NCBI GenBank assembly: GCA_910578115.1
Contig: CAJTPO010000016.1
Coordinates: 33,828-97,827, forward strand
Direction of reading: 5' to 3'
Source: an uncultured Lachnospiraceae bacterium
Lineage (GTDB): Bacteria; Bacillota; Clostridia; Lachnospirales; Lachnospiraceae
Length of the DNA: 64,000 bases
Part shown: positions 1 to 8,294 of the stretch, piece after piece
Position numbering within the stretch: position 1 is the first letter of the stretch
Layout of the letters: each line of letters begins with the position of its first letter
Notes under the pieces: model-generated
Seen by the model: only the letters and a program-made list of their open reading frames with translations
Told to the model about the DNA's origin: nothing
The model's database searches: none
Translations under genes and position numbers: made by a program

Positions 1-411
1 CGGTGTCAGCGAATGATAGGGTATATTTACTACCGTAGATGCTAAAGAATAGGCTATATATACCACATAAGCATACACTATTTTCATCCCTGCTGACAAC
101 TCCGGAGCCGTAAAAAGCAGAAAAATCAGAACGCCCAGAACCGGTGCCCCAAAAATGATCCACGGACGATACTTCCCCATCCTGCTCCTTGTATGGTCAC
201 CCAGCATGCCCATCAACGGATCCGTAAATGCATCGATAAATCTCGAAACCAGCATCAGGCTGGCCACCACCATCGTATCAATACCGAAAATATCCGTATA
301 GAAGAAGGTGAGATAACTCATCACCAGGAAAAATGCCAGATTCGATCCCAGTCCGCCGAACGAATACTTAAAAATATCAAGAAATTTTGCTTTTGCATAT
401 TTGTTTCCCAT
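1..411 (-). CDS. GPH-family sugar:cation symporter (partial, N-terminal 137 aa)
   Basis: This is the amino-terminal part of a membrane sugar importer of the glycoside-pentoside-hexuronide (MelB-like) family; the rest lies beyond the left edge. Hydrophobic helices are seen around residues 20-40, 45-62, 85-103 and 108-128. The family signature between helices is intact: DPLMG at about 64-68 followed by GDHTRSRMGKYRPW at about 71-84. The ATG at 411 follows the stop codon of the upstream sulfatase gene by two bases, so the two are almost surely translated from one message. By context it should import a saccharide released after desulfation, under the LacI-type regulator at 2024-3055. The substrate cannot be told from this fragment. 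Confidence 0.9.
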   Translation of the reverse strand, partial: MGNKYAKAKFLDIFKYSFGGLGSNLAFFLVMSYLTFFYTDIFGIDTMVVASLMLVSRFIDAFTDPLMGMLGDHTRSRMGKYRPWIIFGAPVLGVLIFLLFTAPELSAGMKIVYAYVVYIAYSLASTVVNIPYHSLTP

Positions 412-413
412 CG

Positions 414-1910
414 TTATACCCCTAACCTTTCATAAAGCTCCACCGGAGCATCACTATTCTCCATACAGTCTCTGATATAGCCCATCATTCTCTTTCGCAC
501 AGCTTCATCTTCCAACGGATGTGCCTGATCAGGATCCGTCTCCAGATCAAACAGCATGGAACCAAACTTCGTGGTATCTCCCATCTTATCTCTCTTCACA
601 ATCTTCATCAAAGGGCATCCTTTGGTGAAGGAAAAAGGTGCCGCAAGCTGTGTGTCCTGCAATTCTTCCGCGCTGAACATAGCGCGCATATGGGTCGGCA
701 TCAGCGTGTATTCATACACCGGCATTTCCGGATTAACCGCGCTGTGCATATATACATACCGTCCGTCCGTCACATCCACCTGACTGCCATGATAGCCAAA
801 CACCGCATATTCACGGATCGGTGTATCCTTCTCCATCACATCCCTGAGTGGTTTTCCCTGCATATCTTTCGGAATTTCCACCCCGAAATATTCCAACAGC
901 GTGGGAGCCAGATCGATGGTCTGTACAAGAGCTCCACGTCTGATTCCCGCACATTCCCTGCGTCTGGGATCATAGATATAGAGCGGTGTATGCGCTATCT
1001 CCTCATAAATCGGCATGTTGGTCTTTCCCCACCAGCCATGTTCCCCCAACAGAAATCCATGGTCCGTGTTCACGATCAACATGGTGTTTTCCCAGAGATT
1101 GTATTTGTCCATGGCATCCAGAACCAATCCCAGATATCTGTCACACTTACTCAGCAGCGCCGCATATTCATACCGGACATGTTCCACGGTATTGTCATCC
1201 TCCGCCACCGGAGTATAGGGTGGCCAGTCAGCTTCCGCTTCGGCATCTCCCACAAAAGTATGCGGATACAGCGCCTTATCCTCCTTCAGGGAATAAAAAG
1301 GCTCGTGTGGGTCAAAGGTCTCGATCTGCAGAAACCAGTTATCCTGCGCATGGTTTCTCTCAATAAATTCCAGACCATATTGAAAAGTCACTGCCTGGGA
1401 GGTCTCCTCCTCACGCTCCATGTGCCGACGGTTCACCTGATCGTGCGCCATCATCCTGGTATACGGAGGATAAGCCAGCATCATCTCTTTATTCTTGAAC
1501 ACCGTCTTTTTATCATACTGATAAGACAAATCAGCCTTCCACAGATCGCCCTCCTGCCCTCTGGAAATTTCCCAGGAAGAATACCGGTTGTGATAGGTAC
1601 AGCCTCCGTCCTCCCAGTAGTGCTGGTGATCGCTGACCAGATGCGTATAAATTCCGGCCTTCTTCAAAAGCTCCGGCATGGAATCATCATAAGGTTCCAT
1701 CGGTCCCCAGCTGCGATGGAACAGGTTCAGTCTTCCCGTATGCAGCTCCCTGCGCGCCGGCATACAGGGCATGCTGCCTACATAACAGTTGTCAAACTGC
1801 ACACATCTTTCCGCCAGCCTCTTAAAATTAGGCGTCAGTGTCCAGTCGCATCCGTAAGTCTCCAGCATATTCCGATTCAAAGAATCGTACATTACCATGA
1901 TTGCTTTCAT
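414..1910 (-). CDS. Sulfatase (type I, Cys-type formylglycine site)
   Basis: A 498-residue alkaline-phosphatase-superfamily sulfatase that should hydrolyse sulfate esters, probably on a host or plant glycan. The maturation motif C-M-P-A-R (Cys49-Arg53, a CxPxR sequence) is present, so Cys49 would be converted to formylglycine by an anaerobic maturase not found in this window. An early metal-binding Asp (YDSLN, residues 8-12) and a later NTDHGFLLGEHG motif supply the other metal and active-site residues. There is no signal peptide, so it is predicted to be cytoplasmic and to act on an imported sulfated sugar. It lies between the LacI-type regulator and the GPH symporter, all on the minus strand, with a double LacI-type operator just upstream. 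The exact substrate is unknown. Confidence 0.9.
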   Translation of the reverse strand: MKAIMVMYDSLNRNMLETYGCDWTLTPNFKRLAERCVQFDNCYVGSMPCMPARRELHTGRLNLFHRSWGPMEPYDDSMPELLKKAGIYTHLVSDHQHYWEDGGCTYHNRYSSWEISRGQEGDLWKADLSYQYDKKTVFKNKEMMLAYPPYTRMMAHDQVNRRHMEREEETSQAVTFQYGLEFIERNHAQDNWFLQIETFDPHEPFYSLKEDKALYPHTFVGDAEAEADWPPYTPVAEDDNTVEHVRYEYAALLSKCDRYLGLVLDAMDKYNLWENTMLIVNTDHGFLLGEHGWWGKTNMPIYEEIAHTPLYIYDPRRRECAGIRRGALVQTIDLAPTLLEYFGVEIPKDMQGKPLRDVMEKDTPIREYAVFGYHGSQVDVTDGRYVYMHSAVNPEMPVYEYTLMPTHMRAMFSAEELQDTQLAAPFSFTKGCPLMKIVKRDKMGDTTKFGSMLFDLETDPDQAHPLEDEAVRKRMMGYIRDCMENSDAPVELYERLGV

Positions 1911-1964
1911 CTCTAATAACTATGCCTCCTTCTCCCTCTTTCTTTTCGTTAAAATGTATGACGC

Positions 1965-2007
1965 CCCGTTTTTGAAAACGCTTTCAGAAAACGCTTTCAA
2001 AAACGGG
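1965..2007. promoter_or_regulatory. Nested palindrome with two LacI-family operators upstream of the sulfatase
   Basis: Two LacI/cre-like operators lie side by side: TGAAAACGCTTTCA at 1973-1986 and a related copy at 1986-1999. Both are enclosed by a larger inverted repeat whose 13-base arms (CCCGTTTTTGAAA and its complement) are at 1965-1977 and 1995-2007. The site sits 55 bases or more before the sulfatase start, where a repressor would block the sulfatase-symporter message. It matches the site before the regulator gene at 3082-3095, so the neighbouring LacI protein is the likely binder. CcpA binding is possible because cre sites look alike. Confidence 0.75.
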
Positions 2008-2015
2008 ATTTTTAT

Positions 2016-2040
2016 AAGGCGTTCTAAGAAAGACGCCTTA
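2016..2040 (-). terminator. Weak intrinsic terminator at the 3' end of the regulator gene
   Basis: An inverted repeat (AAGGCGT and ACGCCTT with a nine- to ten-base loop) overlaps the last codons of the LacI-type gene and is followed on the minus strand by a short T-rich tract. It would partly separate the regulator from the sulfatase operon. The stem is short, so termination may be incomplete. Confidence 0.4.
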
Positions 2041-3055
2041 TAGAGTCCCTTGCTATATATACTGTCTCATATTCTATTGAACGCTCTTCCGTCTCTTCTT
2101 CCTGAATCACACCAAGCAGCAGCTTCGCCGCTCCACTCCCCATATTCCCCGCCGGTACATAGAAAGTCGAAATCCTCGGAAAGAGAAGTTCCCCTTCTCC
2201 CTGCCTGTGCTCCACAGACAGGATAGATACCTGTTCCGGTACCGCCATCCCAAGCTGCGCGCATATACCAATGAGCATCTGCGTTACCTCCATACCCGGT
2301 GAAAGGATCGCACTGCATCCAAATTCTCTTACATGCCGTTCTGTCTGACGCAGCATCTCCTCCCGCTTCGGACATTGATCCTGCAAAATAATCGGGTACA
2401 GTTCCATCTCCGGCATCTGCTCCTCCACTTTCTTCAAAATCTCCTGCAGATAATGCTGATGCCCTCCCATGATATAATATACTATTTTCCTGTGGTTATA
2501 CCGGCGCAGCACATCGACCATCCTCAAGCTGTATTGCTCAAACTGCGCATACACATTCAATCCTTTCAAATGAATGCGCTTCCCGATATATACCAACGGA
2601 TACTCTTCGTCAATAATCTGCTTAAAAACACTCTCCTTCATGGTCCTGTCGCTCAGACCGCTTAAAATCAGACCGTCAATCCGCTTCTGCCTGACAAATT
2701 CCAGATACTTCGGTGTGCCCTTACTTCTGCTCTTATATTCCTCCATCTCATTGATCAATACCATATTGTAATTCTGGTACGTGAGAACCTTCTCGATTCC
2801 TTTAAGCAGTTCCAGATTGTAAGAGGACTCAAACATGGACGCAGAAGCCATCGGAAAATAAATGCCGATCAAGTTCGACCGCTGCTTCACCAGCCCTCTG
2901 GCGAACTGATTCGGCTCATACTGATAAAACTCCATAGCCTCCTGTACCGCCGCCTTCTTCACTTCACTTACATTGGCACTGCCATTCATAATGCGGGAAA
3001 CCGTGGAGATCGAAACGCCCGCCCGCCTCGCCACATCATAGATAGAAGCCGTCAT
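2024..3055 (-). CDS. LacI-family transcriptional regulator
   Basis: A 343-residue repressor of the LacI/GalR family. Residues 3-50 form the helix-turn-helix and hinge (IYDVARRAGVSISTVSRIMNG), followed by a periplasmic-binding-protein-like effector domain beginning near residue 60 (SNLIGIYFP). Length is normal for the family. It is the first gene of the catabolic group sulfatase-symporter. A TGAAAGCGTTTTCA palindrome lies 27-40 bases before its start and a doubled version precedes the sulfatase, so it probably represses both itself and the operon until a sugar inducer is present. The ligand cannot be predicted. Confidence 0.93.
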   Translation of the reverse strand: MTASIYDVARRAGVSISTVSRIMNGSANVSEVKKAAVQEAMEFYQYEPNQFARGLVKQRSNLIGIYFPMASASMFESSYNLELLKGIEKVLTYQNYNMVLINEMEEYKSRSKGTPKYLEFVRQKRIDGLILSGLSDRTMKESVFKQIIDEEYPLVYIGKRIHLKGLNVYAQFEQYSLRMVDVLRRYNHRKIVYYIMGGHQHYLQEILKKVEEQMPEMELYPIILQDQCPKREEMLRQTERHVREFGCSAILSPGMEVTQMLIGICAQLGMAVPEQVSILSVEHRQGEGELLFPRISTFYVPAGNMGSGAAKLLLGVIQEEETEERSIEYETVYIARDSIRRLS

Positions 3056-3081
3056 ATTCCGTCTTTCCCGTCTCTTATTCT

Positions 3082-3095
3082 TGAAAGCGTTTTCA
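3082..3095. promoter_or_regulatory. LacI-type operator before the regulator gene
   Basis: A 14-base palindrome TGAAAGCGTTTTCA lies just upstream of the regulator's ribosome site. It is nearly identical to the two sites at 1973-1999, which suggests autoregulation. It is also a fair match to a catabolite-repression cre box, so CcpA may bind too. Confidence 0.7.
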
Positions 3096-3289
3096 AATCT
3101 TGTAGGGTTATCTTAACAGATTCTTTCTGCTTTTACAACTTGGAGTATTTCACAAAAAAGACCCCTTTCTTTTGTCTATAACCCCCAAAAACCTATTTGT
3201 CATAAACGCCCCCTTTTCCGTCACAAAAAGCCGGCAAAAAGAGAAGTTTTCTCCATGTTGTTCCTAATCTTTCCAGCAGGATGGTACGA

Positions 3290-3295
3290 TATAAT
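3290..3295 (+). promoter_or_regulatory. Probable -10 box for the gene at 3373
   Basis: A perfect TATAAT lies 77 bases before the start of the rightward gene at 3373. No good -35 box is seen at 16-18 bases spacing, so the promoter may be of an extended or activator-dependent kind. The rest of the 317-base gap between the divergent genes shows no further open reading frame. Confidence 0.45.
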
Positions 3296-3372
3296 AGGTA
3301 GAAGCGGCTGTTTACCGCCGCACAGAAGTCAGAAACATAATTATCAAATATTAATTCCAAGGAGGGATACCA

Positions 3373-3993
3373 ATGAGCGTAAATGGAGTTACAAGCGGCG
3401 CTGCAAATGCTTATGATGTCTATGCTGCCGGCCAGACTGCTGCGAAAGCAACCGAGGAGACCAATTCCAAGGGTAATGCTTCCGATGAAAAGGAGAACGG
3501 CGTTGTCTACGAGCCTTCAAAGGAGACATCCAAAGATACGGTGACCAAGACCTACACACAGAACACCAATCTGGTGAATAAGATGAAAGCAGACGCTGAA
3601 GCACATGCACAGCAGCTGCAGAGTATCGTAGAGAAACTGATGACCCAGCAGGGTCAGACCTTTGACAAGGCCAATGGCATCTGGTCCGTTCTTGCCAGCG
3701 GCAATCTTAAAGTGGATGCTGCTACTCAGGCACAGGCACAGAAGGATATTGCTGAGGATGGTTACTGGGGAGTAGAACAGACCTCTGACAGGATCATCGA
3801 TTTCGCCAATGCACTGACAGGCGGCGATCCGAGCAAGATCGAAGAGATGCGCGAAGCCTTCAAGAAAGGCTACAAGCAGGCAGAAGAGACATGGGGCGGC
3901 AAGCTGCCGGATATTTCCCAGAGAACTTACGATGCTGTTATGGAGAAGTTCGACAAGATGGCATCAGAAGCCGGATTGACAACCTCGAACTGA
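3373..3993 (+). CDS. Small hydrophilic protein of unknown function
   Basis: A 206-residue soluble protein that I do not assign to a named family. The first about 60 residues are low-complexity (Ala, Thr, Glu, Lys, Ser), without a signal peptide or membrane segment. The remainder is probably helical, with the segment DGYWGVEQTSDRIIDFANAL near residues 137-156 and a closing stretch rich in Lys and Asp. A strong ribosome site (AAGGAGGGA) precedes the ATG, and the gene is a single unit between its own promoter and a strong terminator. It resembles in style small proteins found in motile Lachnospiraceae, but that is an impression, not a match. It stands alone between the catabolic operon and the glycan cluster. 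Confidence 0.8.
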   Translation: MSVNGVTSGAANAYDVYAAGQTAAKATEETNSKGNASDEKENGVVYEPSKETSKDTVTKTYTQNTNLVNKMKADAEAHAQQLQSIVEKLMTQQGQTFDKANGIWSVLASGNLKVDAATQAQAQKDIAEDGYWGVEQTSDRIIDFANALTGGDPSKIEEMREAFKKGYKQAEETWGGKLPDISQRTYDAVMEKFDKMASEAGLTTSN

Positions 3994-4020
3994 TATCTTG
4001 AACGCACTGAATTTTAAGAA

Positions 4021-4052
4021 GAAAACCATGCTTCCGCATGGTTTTCTTTTAT
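4021..4052. terminator. Intrinsic terminator between convergent genes
   Basis: Perfect 11-base arms (GAAAACCATGC at 4021-4031 and its complement at 4036-4046) with a four-base loop are followed on the plus strand by TTTTAT. It ends the gene at 3373. On the minus strand the flank (TTCTTAAAA) is also T-rich, so it may close the long leftward glycan operon as well. Confidence 0.85.
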
Positions 4053-4092
4053 CGATCAAAAATTCCTGTAATTTAGTTTCCTGACAAAAACT

Positions 4093-5208
4093 TCACCTTC
4101 TGTGATAATTCCCGCACAATTCCTCGATGTAATCCCGCCACTGTTCATACACCGCATCCCCGTTGGCCGTCTTCGCAATTTTCCGCGCCTGTCTGCCCAG
4201 CCTCTCGGCAAGCTCCCGGTCCTCAATCAGCCGGTTGATTCCATCTTCCAACGCTTTCTGATCTTTGATCGGAATGAGAAGACCGTCTTCTTCATTGGTC
4301 ATAATGGTCCGCGGCCCGCCGCACGGGCAGTCCGTAGCGACAATAGGAAGTCCCAGCGCCATTGCCTCCATAAGCGCATTAGGCAGCCCCTCCCAATCCG
4401 AAGTGAAAGCGAACAGCGCAGCATCCACCAGTTCTTTCTCCAGACTGTCGCTGGCCCCCATCAGGTAAACATATCCGCCGGCCTGGTTCTCCTCTATGAT
4501 CTGTTCCAGGATTTCTCTGGTTCCGTCAAAAGAATCTCCGCCATATATTTTCAGCTCATAGTCCGGATGCTTCTCATGCACCTTGATAAACGCGCGGATC
4601 AGCATCGGCTGGTTCTTAAAATCCACCAGTCTTCCCGACTGCACCACAGTCTTCGTTCTCCTGACCGGTTCCGGCACGCCAATATATTTGGGATTAATCG
4701 GATTCAATATGATCCTGGAATTCTTCTGCAGCCTGGGCGCAAAGAACTCCCTGGCTCCCTGCGTCTGAAACACACAGCCATCCGCCCGCGGAAACAGCAG
4801 CGGAATCTGTATCTTATCAGACCTTTCCTCATAGTGACCCGCCGGATCGGTGCGGATGGAGATCAATACCGGAATCCTGATAAAATATGCCGCCATCAAC
4901 CCCCTGTACAATGCCTTCCTGGCAAAGGGAATCAGAATGTCCGGTCTTTCTTTTTTCAAAAACTCCTTTAAATATCTAACCCGCAGATAAAACTGGAGCA
5001 GACGATGACGCTTCTCGTCACCTTCCCGCAGTCCCACATGCACACGTCTTACCCGGTCATCTGTCTGAAACTCATTTTCACCATACCATTCCGTAGCTAT
5101 GATAACCTCATATCCGTTCGCCGCAAACTGGTTCGCCAGATTGGTGACAACACGCTCCGCCCCGCCCTGTTCCAGACAATTTAAATGAAATGCGATCTTT
5201 CTTGCCAT
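4093..5208 (-). CDS. Glycosyltransferase family 4
   Basis: A 371-residue retaining GT-B glycosyltransferase. The amino-terminal Rossmann domain starts with a Gly-rich loop (LEQGGAERVVTNLA, residues 12-25) that binds the acceptor, and the carboxy half holds the family-4 donor-binding motif with paired acidic residues (FTSDWEGLPNALMEAMALG, about 274-292). It should add one hexose-type residue from a nucleotide sugar to the lipid-linked glycan at the inner face of the membrane. It is the last gene of the leftward cluster and follows the MBOAT gene by 38 bases. Donor and linkage are not predictable. Confidence 0.9.
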   Translation of the reverse strand: MARKIAFHLNCLEQGGAERVVTNLANQFAANGYEVIIATEWYGENEFQTDDRVRRVHVGLREGDEKRHRLLQFYLRVRYLKEFLKKERPDILIPFARKALYRGLMAAYFIRIPVLISIRTDPAGHYEERSDKIQIPLLFPRADGCVFQTQGAREFFAPRLQKNSRIILNPINPKYIGVPEPVRRTKTVVQSGRLVDFKNQPMLIRAFIKVHEKHPDYELKIYGGDSFDGTREILEQIIEENQAGGYVYLMGASDSLEKELVDAALFAFTSDWEGLPNALMEAMALGLPIVATDCPCGGPRTIMTNEEDGLLIPIKDQKALEDGINRLIEDRELAERLGRQARKIAKTANGDAVYEQWRDYIEELCGNYHRR

Positions 5209-5246
5209 AATCTTTGCTATCCTCTGGTCTCAGAACAAATGAAAAA

Positions 5247-6821
5247 TCAAAAGCTCTGATACATAAATGCCGCCGTATCATAGCTGCCGCCGTAAATACC
5301 CGTAATCAGCAGCAGCAGTACAATCCCGTAATAACAGAACCATCTGATCACCACGGGCCTGTCTGCGATCACATTCCGCGCATCCAGCCCTCTCTCCTCC
5401 AGCAGGGACACCGCCAGCCAGATCAGCAGCGCAAAAAACAGCAGCAAAAAGTCATACCTGCTCAGCCCGTAAGAGGTAACTGCACTGGAAAGAAGGCGTC
5501 CCGGCTGCAGCCGCGTCACAAAGGAAGCAAATATATCGCCGGCTTTGGCCAGACTCTCACTCCTGATCAGCACATCCGCCGCAAATACGATCATCCACGT
5601 TCTCGCCATACAAAACAGTGCCCATACCCTGCCTTCTTTGATATGCAGTTTCGCTTTCCAGCCTGCGAAAGCGGGTTCCATAATCAGTGAGATACTCATG
5701 ATCACCCCGTAGTACAGCCCCCACAGCATATAGTTAATCGTCCGGCCATGCCAGAGTCCCGTAAAGAACCAGACGAGCATCGTCCCGATAACGGGAACTA
5801 CATGTCTGCCAGATCCGTTCCCCTTATTCCTGCATGCCTTCCCGATCCTCCGCCCGGTGCCCGACATCACGAAGGAGAACATCACATAATCCTTAAACCA
5901 GCTTCCCAGCGTGATATGCCATCTGCGCCAGAACTCCGCCACCGATCCTGCAAAATAAGGTCGTTTGAAATTATCGGGAAGCGTAATGTCAAGCGTCTCA
6001 CTGACACCTGCTGCCATATCGATATATCCCGAAAAATCGGCATACAGCTGCAGCATATACAGCGCCGTTGCACAGGCAAAGATACTGCCCGGGACCGAAG
6101 CTGCCTCCACACCATACACCTGATCCACAAAAATACCGATCCGATCGGCGATCACCAGCTTTTTAAAGGCTCCCCAGACAAACCGCTGCACTCCGCGAAG
6201 CATCCTTTCATATTGAAAAACGTGCTCCTGCTCAAACTGCTCCCGCATCTGTTTAAAACGGGTAAACGGTCCCTGGGTAACCGACGGGAAATAAGCCAGA
6301 AAGAGCAGAACTTTCAGAAAACTGCTCTCTACCGCACAGTTTTCCCTGCCCGCATCCACAATATAACCGATGGCCGTCAAAGTATAGAAGGATATGCCAA
6401 GCGGCATAATCACCCGCGTAAGAAAATCCGGCCGGGAACCCGTAAGCTTTTCCATCACAGGCACTGCCAGCACCGCATATTTATAGAATACCAGCAGCCC
6501 CAGATTAAACACGATGTATAAAATCTGCACTCCTTTACGCTTCTTCTGAAATGCCGCCTTTACCGCCTTTTTCTCTTCCTTACAAGCGCACTGTTTCAGC
6601 GCTTCCTTCTCCTGCGCAAGTTTCCTGCCAAGATAGATGCCGCAGCCGTATGTGGTTAAGGCTGTCAGGAACAGGCCGACAGGAATGCCCCGCAGACCGA
6701 TCATATAGAACAGTACACTTGCCCCAATCAGGACATACCACTGCGTTTTCTTCGGCACAAGATAATACAGGGCAAACACAAGCATCCAGAAGATCACAAA
6801 AGTATAGGATATGAGCTGCAT
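5247..6821 (-). CDS. MBOAT-family membrane acyltransferase (DltB/AlgI-like)
   Basis: A 524-residue polytopic protein with about ten to twelve hydrophobic segments. It carries the MBOAT hallmarks: the VAEFWRRWHITLGSW motif (about residue 290) and the invariant active-site His in MLVWFFTGLWHG (about 345-356). In DltB such proteins move an aminoacyl group from a carrier protein across the membrane to a cell-wall acceptor. Its stop codon abuts the start side of the carrier-protein gene (6822), and an adenylating ligase and an SGNH protein lie a few genes upstream, so a Dlt-like relay is likely. The acyl group and the glycan acceptor are inferred, not known. Confidence 0.9.
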   Translation of the reverse strand: MQLISYTFVIFWMLVFALYYLVPKKTQWYVLIGASVLFYMIGLRGIPVGLFLTALTTYGCGIYLGRKLAQEKEALKQCACKEEKKAVKAAFQKKRKGVQILYIVFNLGLLVFYKYAVLAVPVMEKLTGSRPDFLTRVIMPLGISFYTLTAIGYIVDAGRENCAVESSFLKVLLFLAYFPSVTQGPFTRFKQMREQFEQEHVFQYERMLRGVQRFVWGAFKKLVIADRIGIFVDQVYGVEAASVPGSIFACATALYMLQLYADFSGYIDMAAGVSETLDITLPDNFKRPYFAGSVAEFWRRWHITLGSWFKDYVMFSFVMSGTGRRIGKACRNKGNGSGRHVVPVIGTMLVWFFTGLWHGRTINYMLWGLYYGVIMSISLIMEPAFAGWKAKLHIKEGRVWALFCMARTWMIVFAADVLIRSESLAKAGDIFASFVTRLQPGRLLSSAVTSYGLSRYDFLLLFFALLIWLAVSLLEERGLDARNVIADRPVVIRWFCYYGIVLLLLITGIYGGSYDTAAFMYQSF

Positions 6822-7052
6822 TTACTCCTCCAACAACTTCTGAACCAGCGCAATGATCGCTTCTTTGTTCCTGAAGTTCTCCGCCACTACATATTTTGCG
6901 TCAATTTCAATATCAAATTCATCTTCCAGATCACTCACCACGTTGATGACGGTAAACGAATCGATCACGCCGTCCTCCATCATATTGTCGCCTTCATAAT
7001 CCAGGGCTTCCTCACAATGTTCTTCCAAAATTTCCAAAATCTTTTCTTCCAT
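6822..7052 (-). CDS. Acyl/aminoacyl carrier protein (DltC-like)
   Basis: A 76-residue acidic carrier protein. Ser32 in the DSF motif (VIDSFTVINV) is the expected 4'-phosphopantetheine attachment site, and the flanking helices (IEIDAKYV near 52-59) fit the carrier-protein fold. I start it at 7052 rather than 7064, because the sequence GGAGG lies between the two in-frame ATGs and serves the second. It directly precedes the MBOAT gene. In a DltC-type role it would accept an amino acid (or a modified one) from the ligase at 8295 and hand it to the MBOAT protein. A primary fatty-acid carrier is less likely given the neighbours. Confidence 0.88.
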   Translation of the reverse strand: MEEKILEILEEHCEEALDYEGDNMMEDGVIDSFTVINVVSDLEDEFDIEIDAKYVVAENFRNKEAIIALVQKLLEE

Positions 7053-7080
7053 GTTTTCCTCCATTCCGAAGCGTTTTACG

Positions 7081-7190
7081 CTGAGGACGCGAGCAGAATT
7101 TCAAATTCTGCTTTGCGATCAATAGAATTTGTGACGCTTCTGCACAAATTCCTGGTCGAATAAATTGCTCATCAGAGAATTTATTCGACC
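7081..7190. repeat. Three-hairpin intergenic element A
   Basis: The 237-base gap between the carrier-protein and formyltransferase genes contains three consecutive inverted repeats: 7092-7112 (perfect, AGCAGAATTT arms), 7126-7133 with 7143-7150 (AATTTGTG arms), and 7154-7166 with 7178-7190 (13-base arms, GGTCGAATAAATT). A similarly built element lies at 39141-39232, with the middle hairpin again based on TTTGTG/CACAAA. No reading frame was found here. It could be a processing or attenuation site within the operon or a small mobile palindromic element. Confidence 0.6.
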
Positions 7191-7289
7191 TTTCCTCCAT
7201 ATTCTTCTTAACAGCTTGTTTCCAATCCATCGCTGACAACATCCGAAATTACATTTTCGACACGCAAATAATGTGGAACATTATCGCGA

Positions 7290-8159
7290 TCACACATTCT
7301 TAAAACGGTATTTTATCTTCAATGCCGCATCGTCTCCAAGCGGAAGGTACAACAGCCCTTCCCCTTCCTCACACTTATCCCTGGAAATCTTACGGTATCT
7401 CAGGATCTCTGCACTCCGATCGTCTATCGTAGTCTGCAGCGGCGGAAAAATGGCATTCTTACCATAATCCACACTTCTGAGCAGGCGGTAGATCTCCGCC
7501 GGGCTTTCCGTCAGATCAAGAATGCCGTCCGCCGGCACTTCGCTGGAGCGATACATGTGCCTGTCCGGATCAAATCCCTGTTCCCGCGTCCTGACACACT
7601 CTGCCAGAATATCCGCAAAACTCTCCCGAAACGCCTCCGCCGCCAGATCCATCAGACACTGCGCCAATTCATATGCCTTCATATCCTCTGTGATCCGGAA
7701 TTCCTTCTGCACAATGATATTCCCTTCATCTACGCCAGCTGTCACGTAATGCCACGTGATGCCTGTCGTCTTTTCTCCCTTGTAGATCACCCATGTGGGA
7801 GCATTCCTGCCTGGATATCCGGGCAGCAGCGCATTGTGGAAATTAATGATCGTGATGTGCGCTTTCTCCACGAGAGATGCCGGAAACAGAAAGTTATTGC
7901 TGGCACTGATGATCAATGTCTTCTCTGCGATCCGGTCAAGAAATTCGATCAGCTCTTTCCTGTCCGTGATCCTGTGGAACGGGATTCCATGATCCCCGCA
8001 GATCTTCTCCGTAGTGCCAAACGCATGAACCTCATGCTCGACAAACACAAGCTCATATCCGTACTCCATCTGTCTGTCATATACATATTGCAATACTTCG
8101 CCGGTCACCTTACCATATCCGAGGATCACGACCTTTTGAAATAATGTTCTGCCGGCCAT
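7290..8159 (-). CDS. Formyltransferase-family protein (10-formyl-THF dependent)
   Basis: A 289-residue protein related to methionyl-tRNA and sugar N-formyltransferases. The catalytic core is intact: Asn and His in INFHNALLPGYPGRNAP (about 111-127) and the Asp in VDEGNII (about 147-153). A carboxy-terminal region of about 90 residues resembles the second domain of formyltransferases. It is not the housekeeping Fmt by context: it lies inside a glycan cluster next to the carrier protein of a Dlt-like relay. It may formylate a 4-amino sugar made by the PglF/PglE-like enzymes, or the amino group of a carrier-bound amino acid. The choice between these is open. Confidence 0.82.
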   Translation of the reverse strand: MAGRTLFQKVVILGYGKVTGEVLQYVYDRQMEYGYELVFVEHEVHAFGTTEKICGDHGIPFHRITDRKELIEFLDRIAEKTLIISASNNFLFPASLVEKAHITIINFHNALLPGYPGRNAPTWVIYKGEKTTGITWHYVTAGVDEGNIIVQKEFRITEDMKAYELAQCLMDLAAEAFRESFADILAECVRTREQGFDPDRHMYRSSEVPADGILDLTESPAEIYRLLRSVDYGKNAIFPPLQTTIDDRSAEILRYRKISRDKCEEGEGLLYLPLGDDAALKIKYRFKNV

Positions 8160-8294
8160 TGTACAATCAGCGCCTTTCTCATAACTCTGCAGTCTTCCTG
8201 TAAGATTTTATCAATAAAAAGCTGTAACGGCTCACTGCTCCAATCCATTATAGCTTTTTAAGATGCATTTCACAATCCTTGTTTTGAAAATTAT

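Noticed and set aside
519..1916. Long rightward frame of 465 codons opposite the sulfatase
   Set aside because: It is antisense to a gene with clear catalytic motifs, has no ribosome site, and its protein is rich in His, Arg and Leu without any motif.
7290..8159. Housekeeping methionyl-tRNA formyltransferase
   Set aside because: There is no neighbouring peptide deformylase or translation gene, and the gene is inside a glycan operon with a second formyltransferase.
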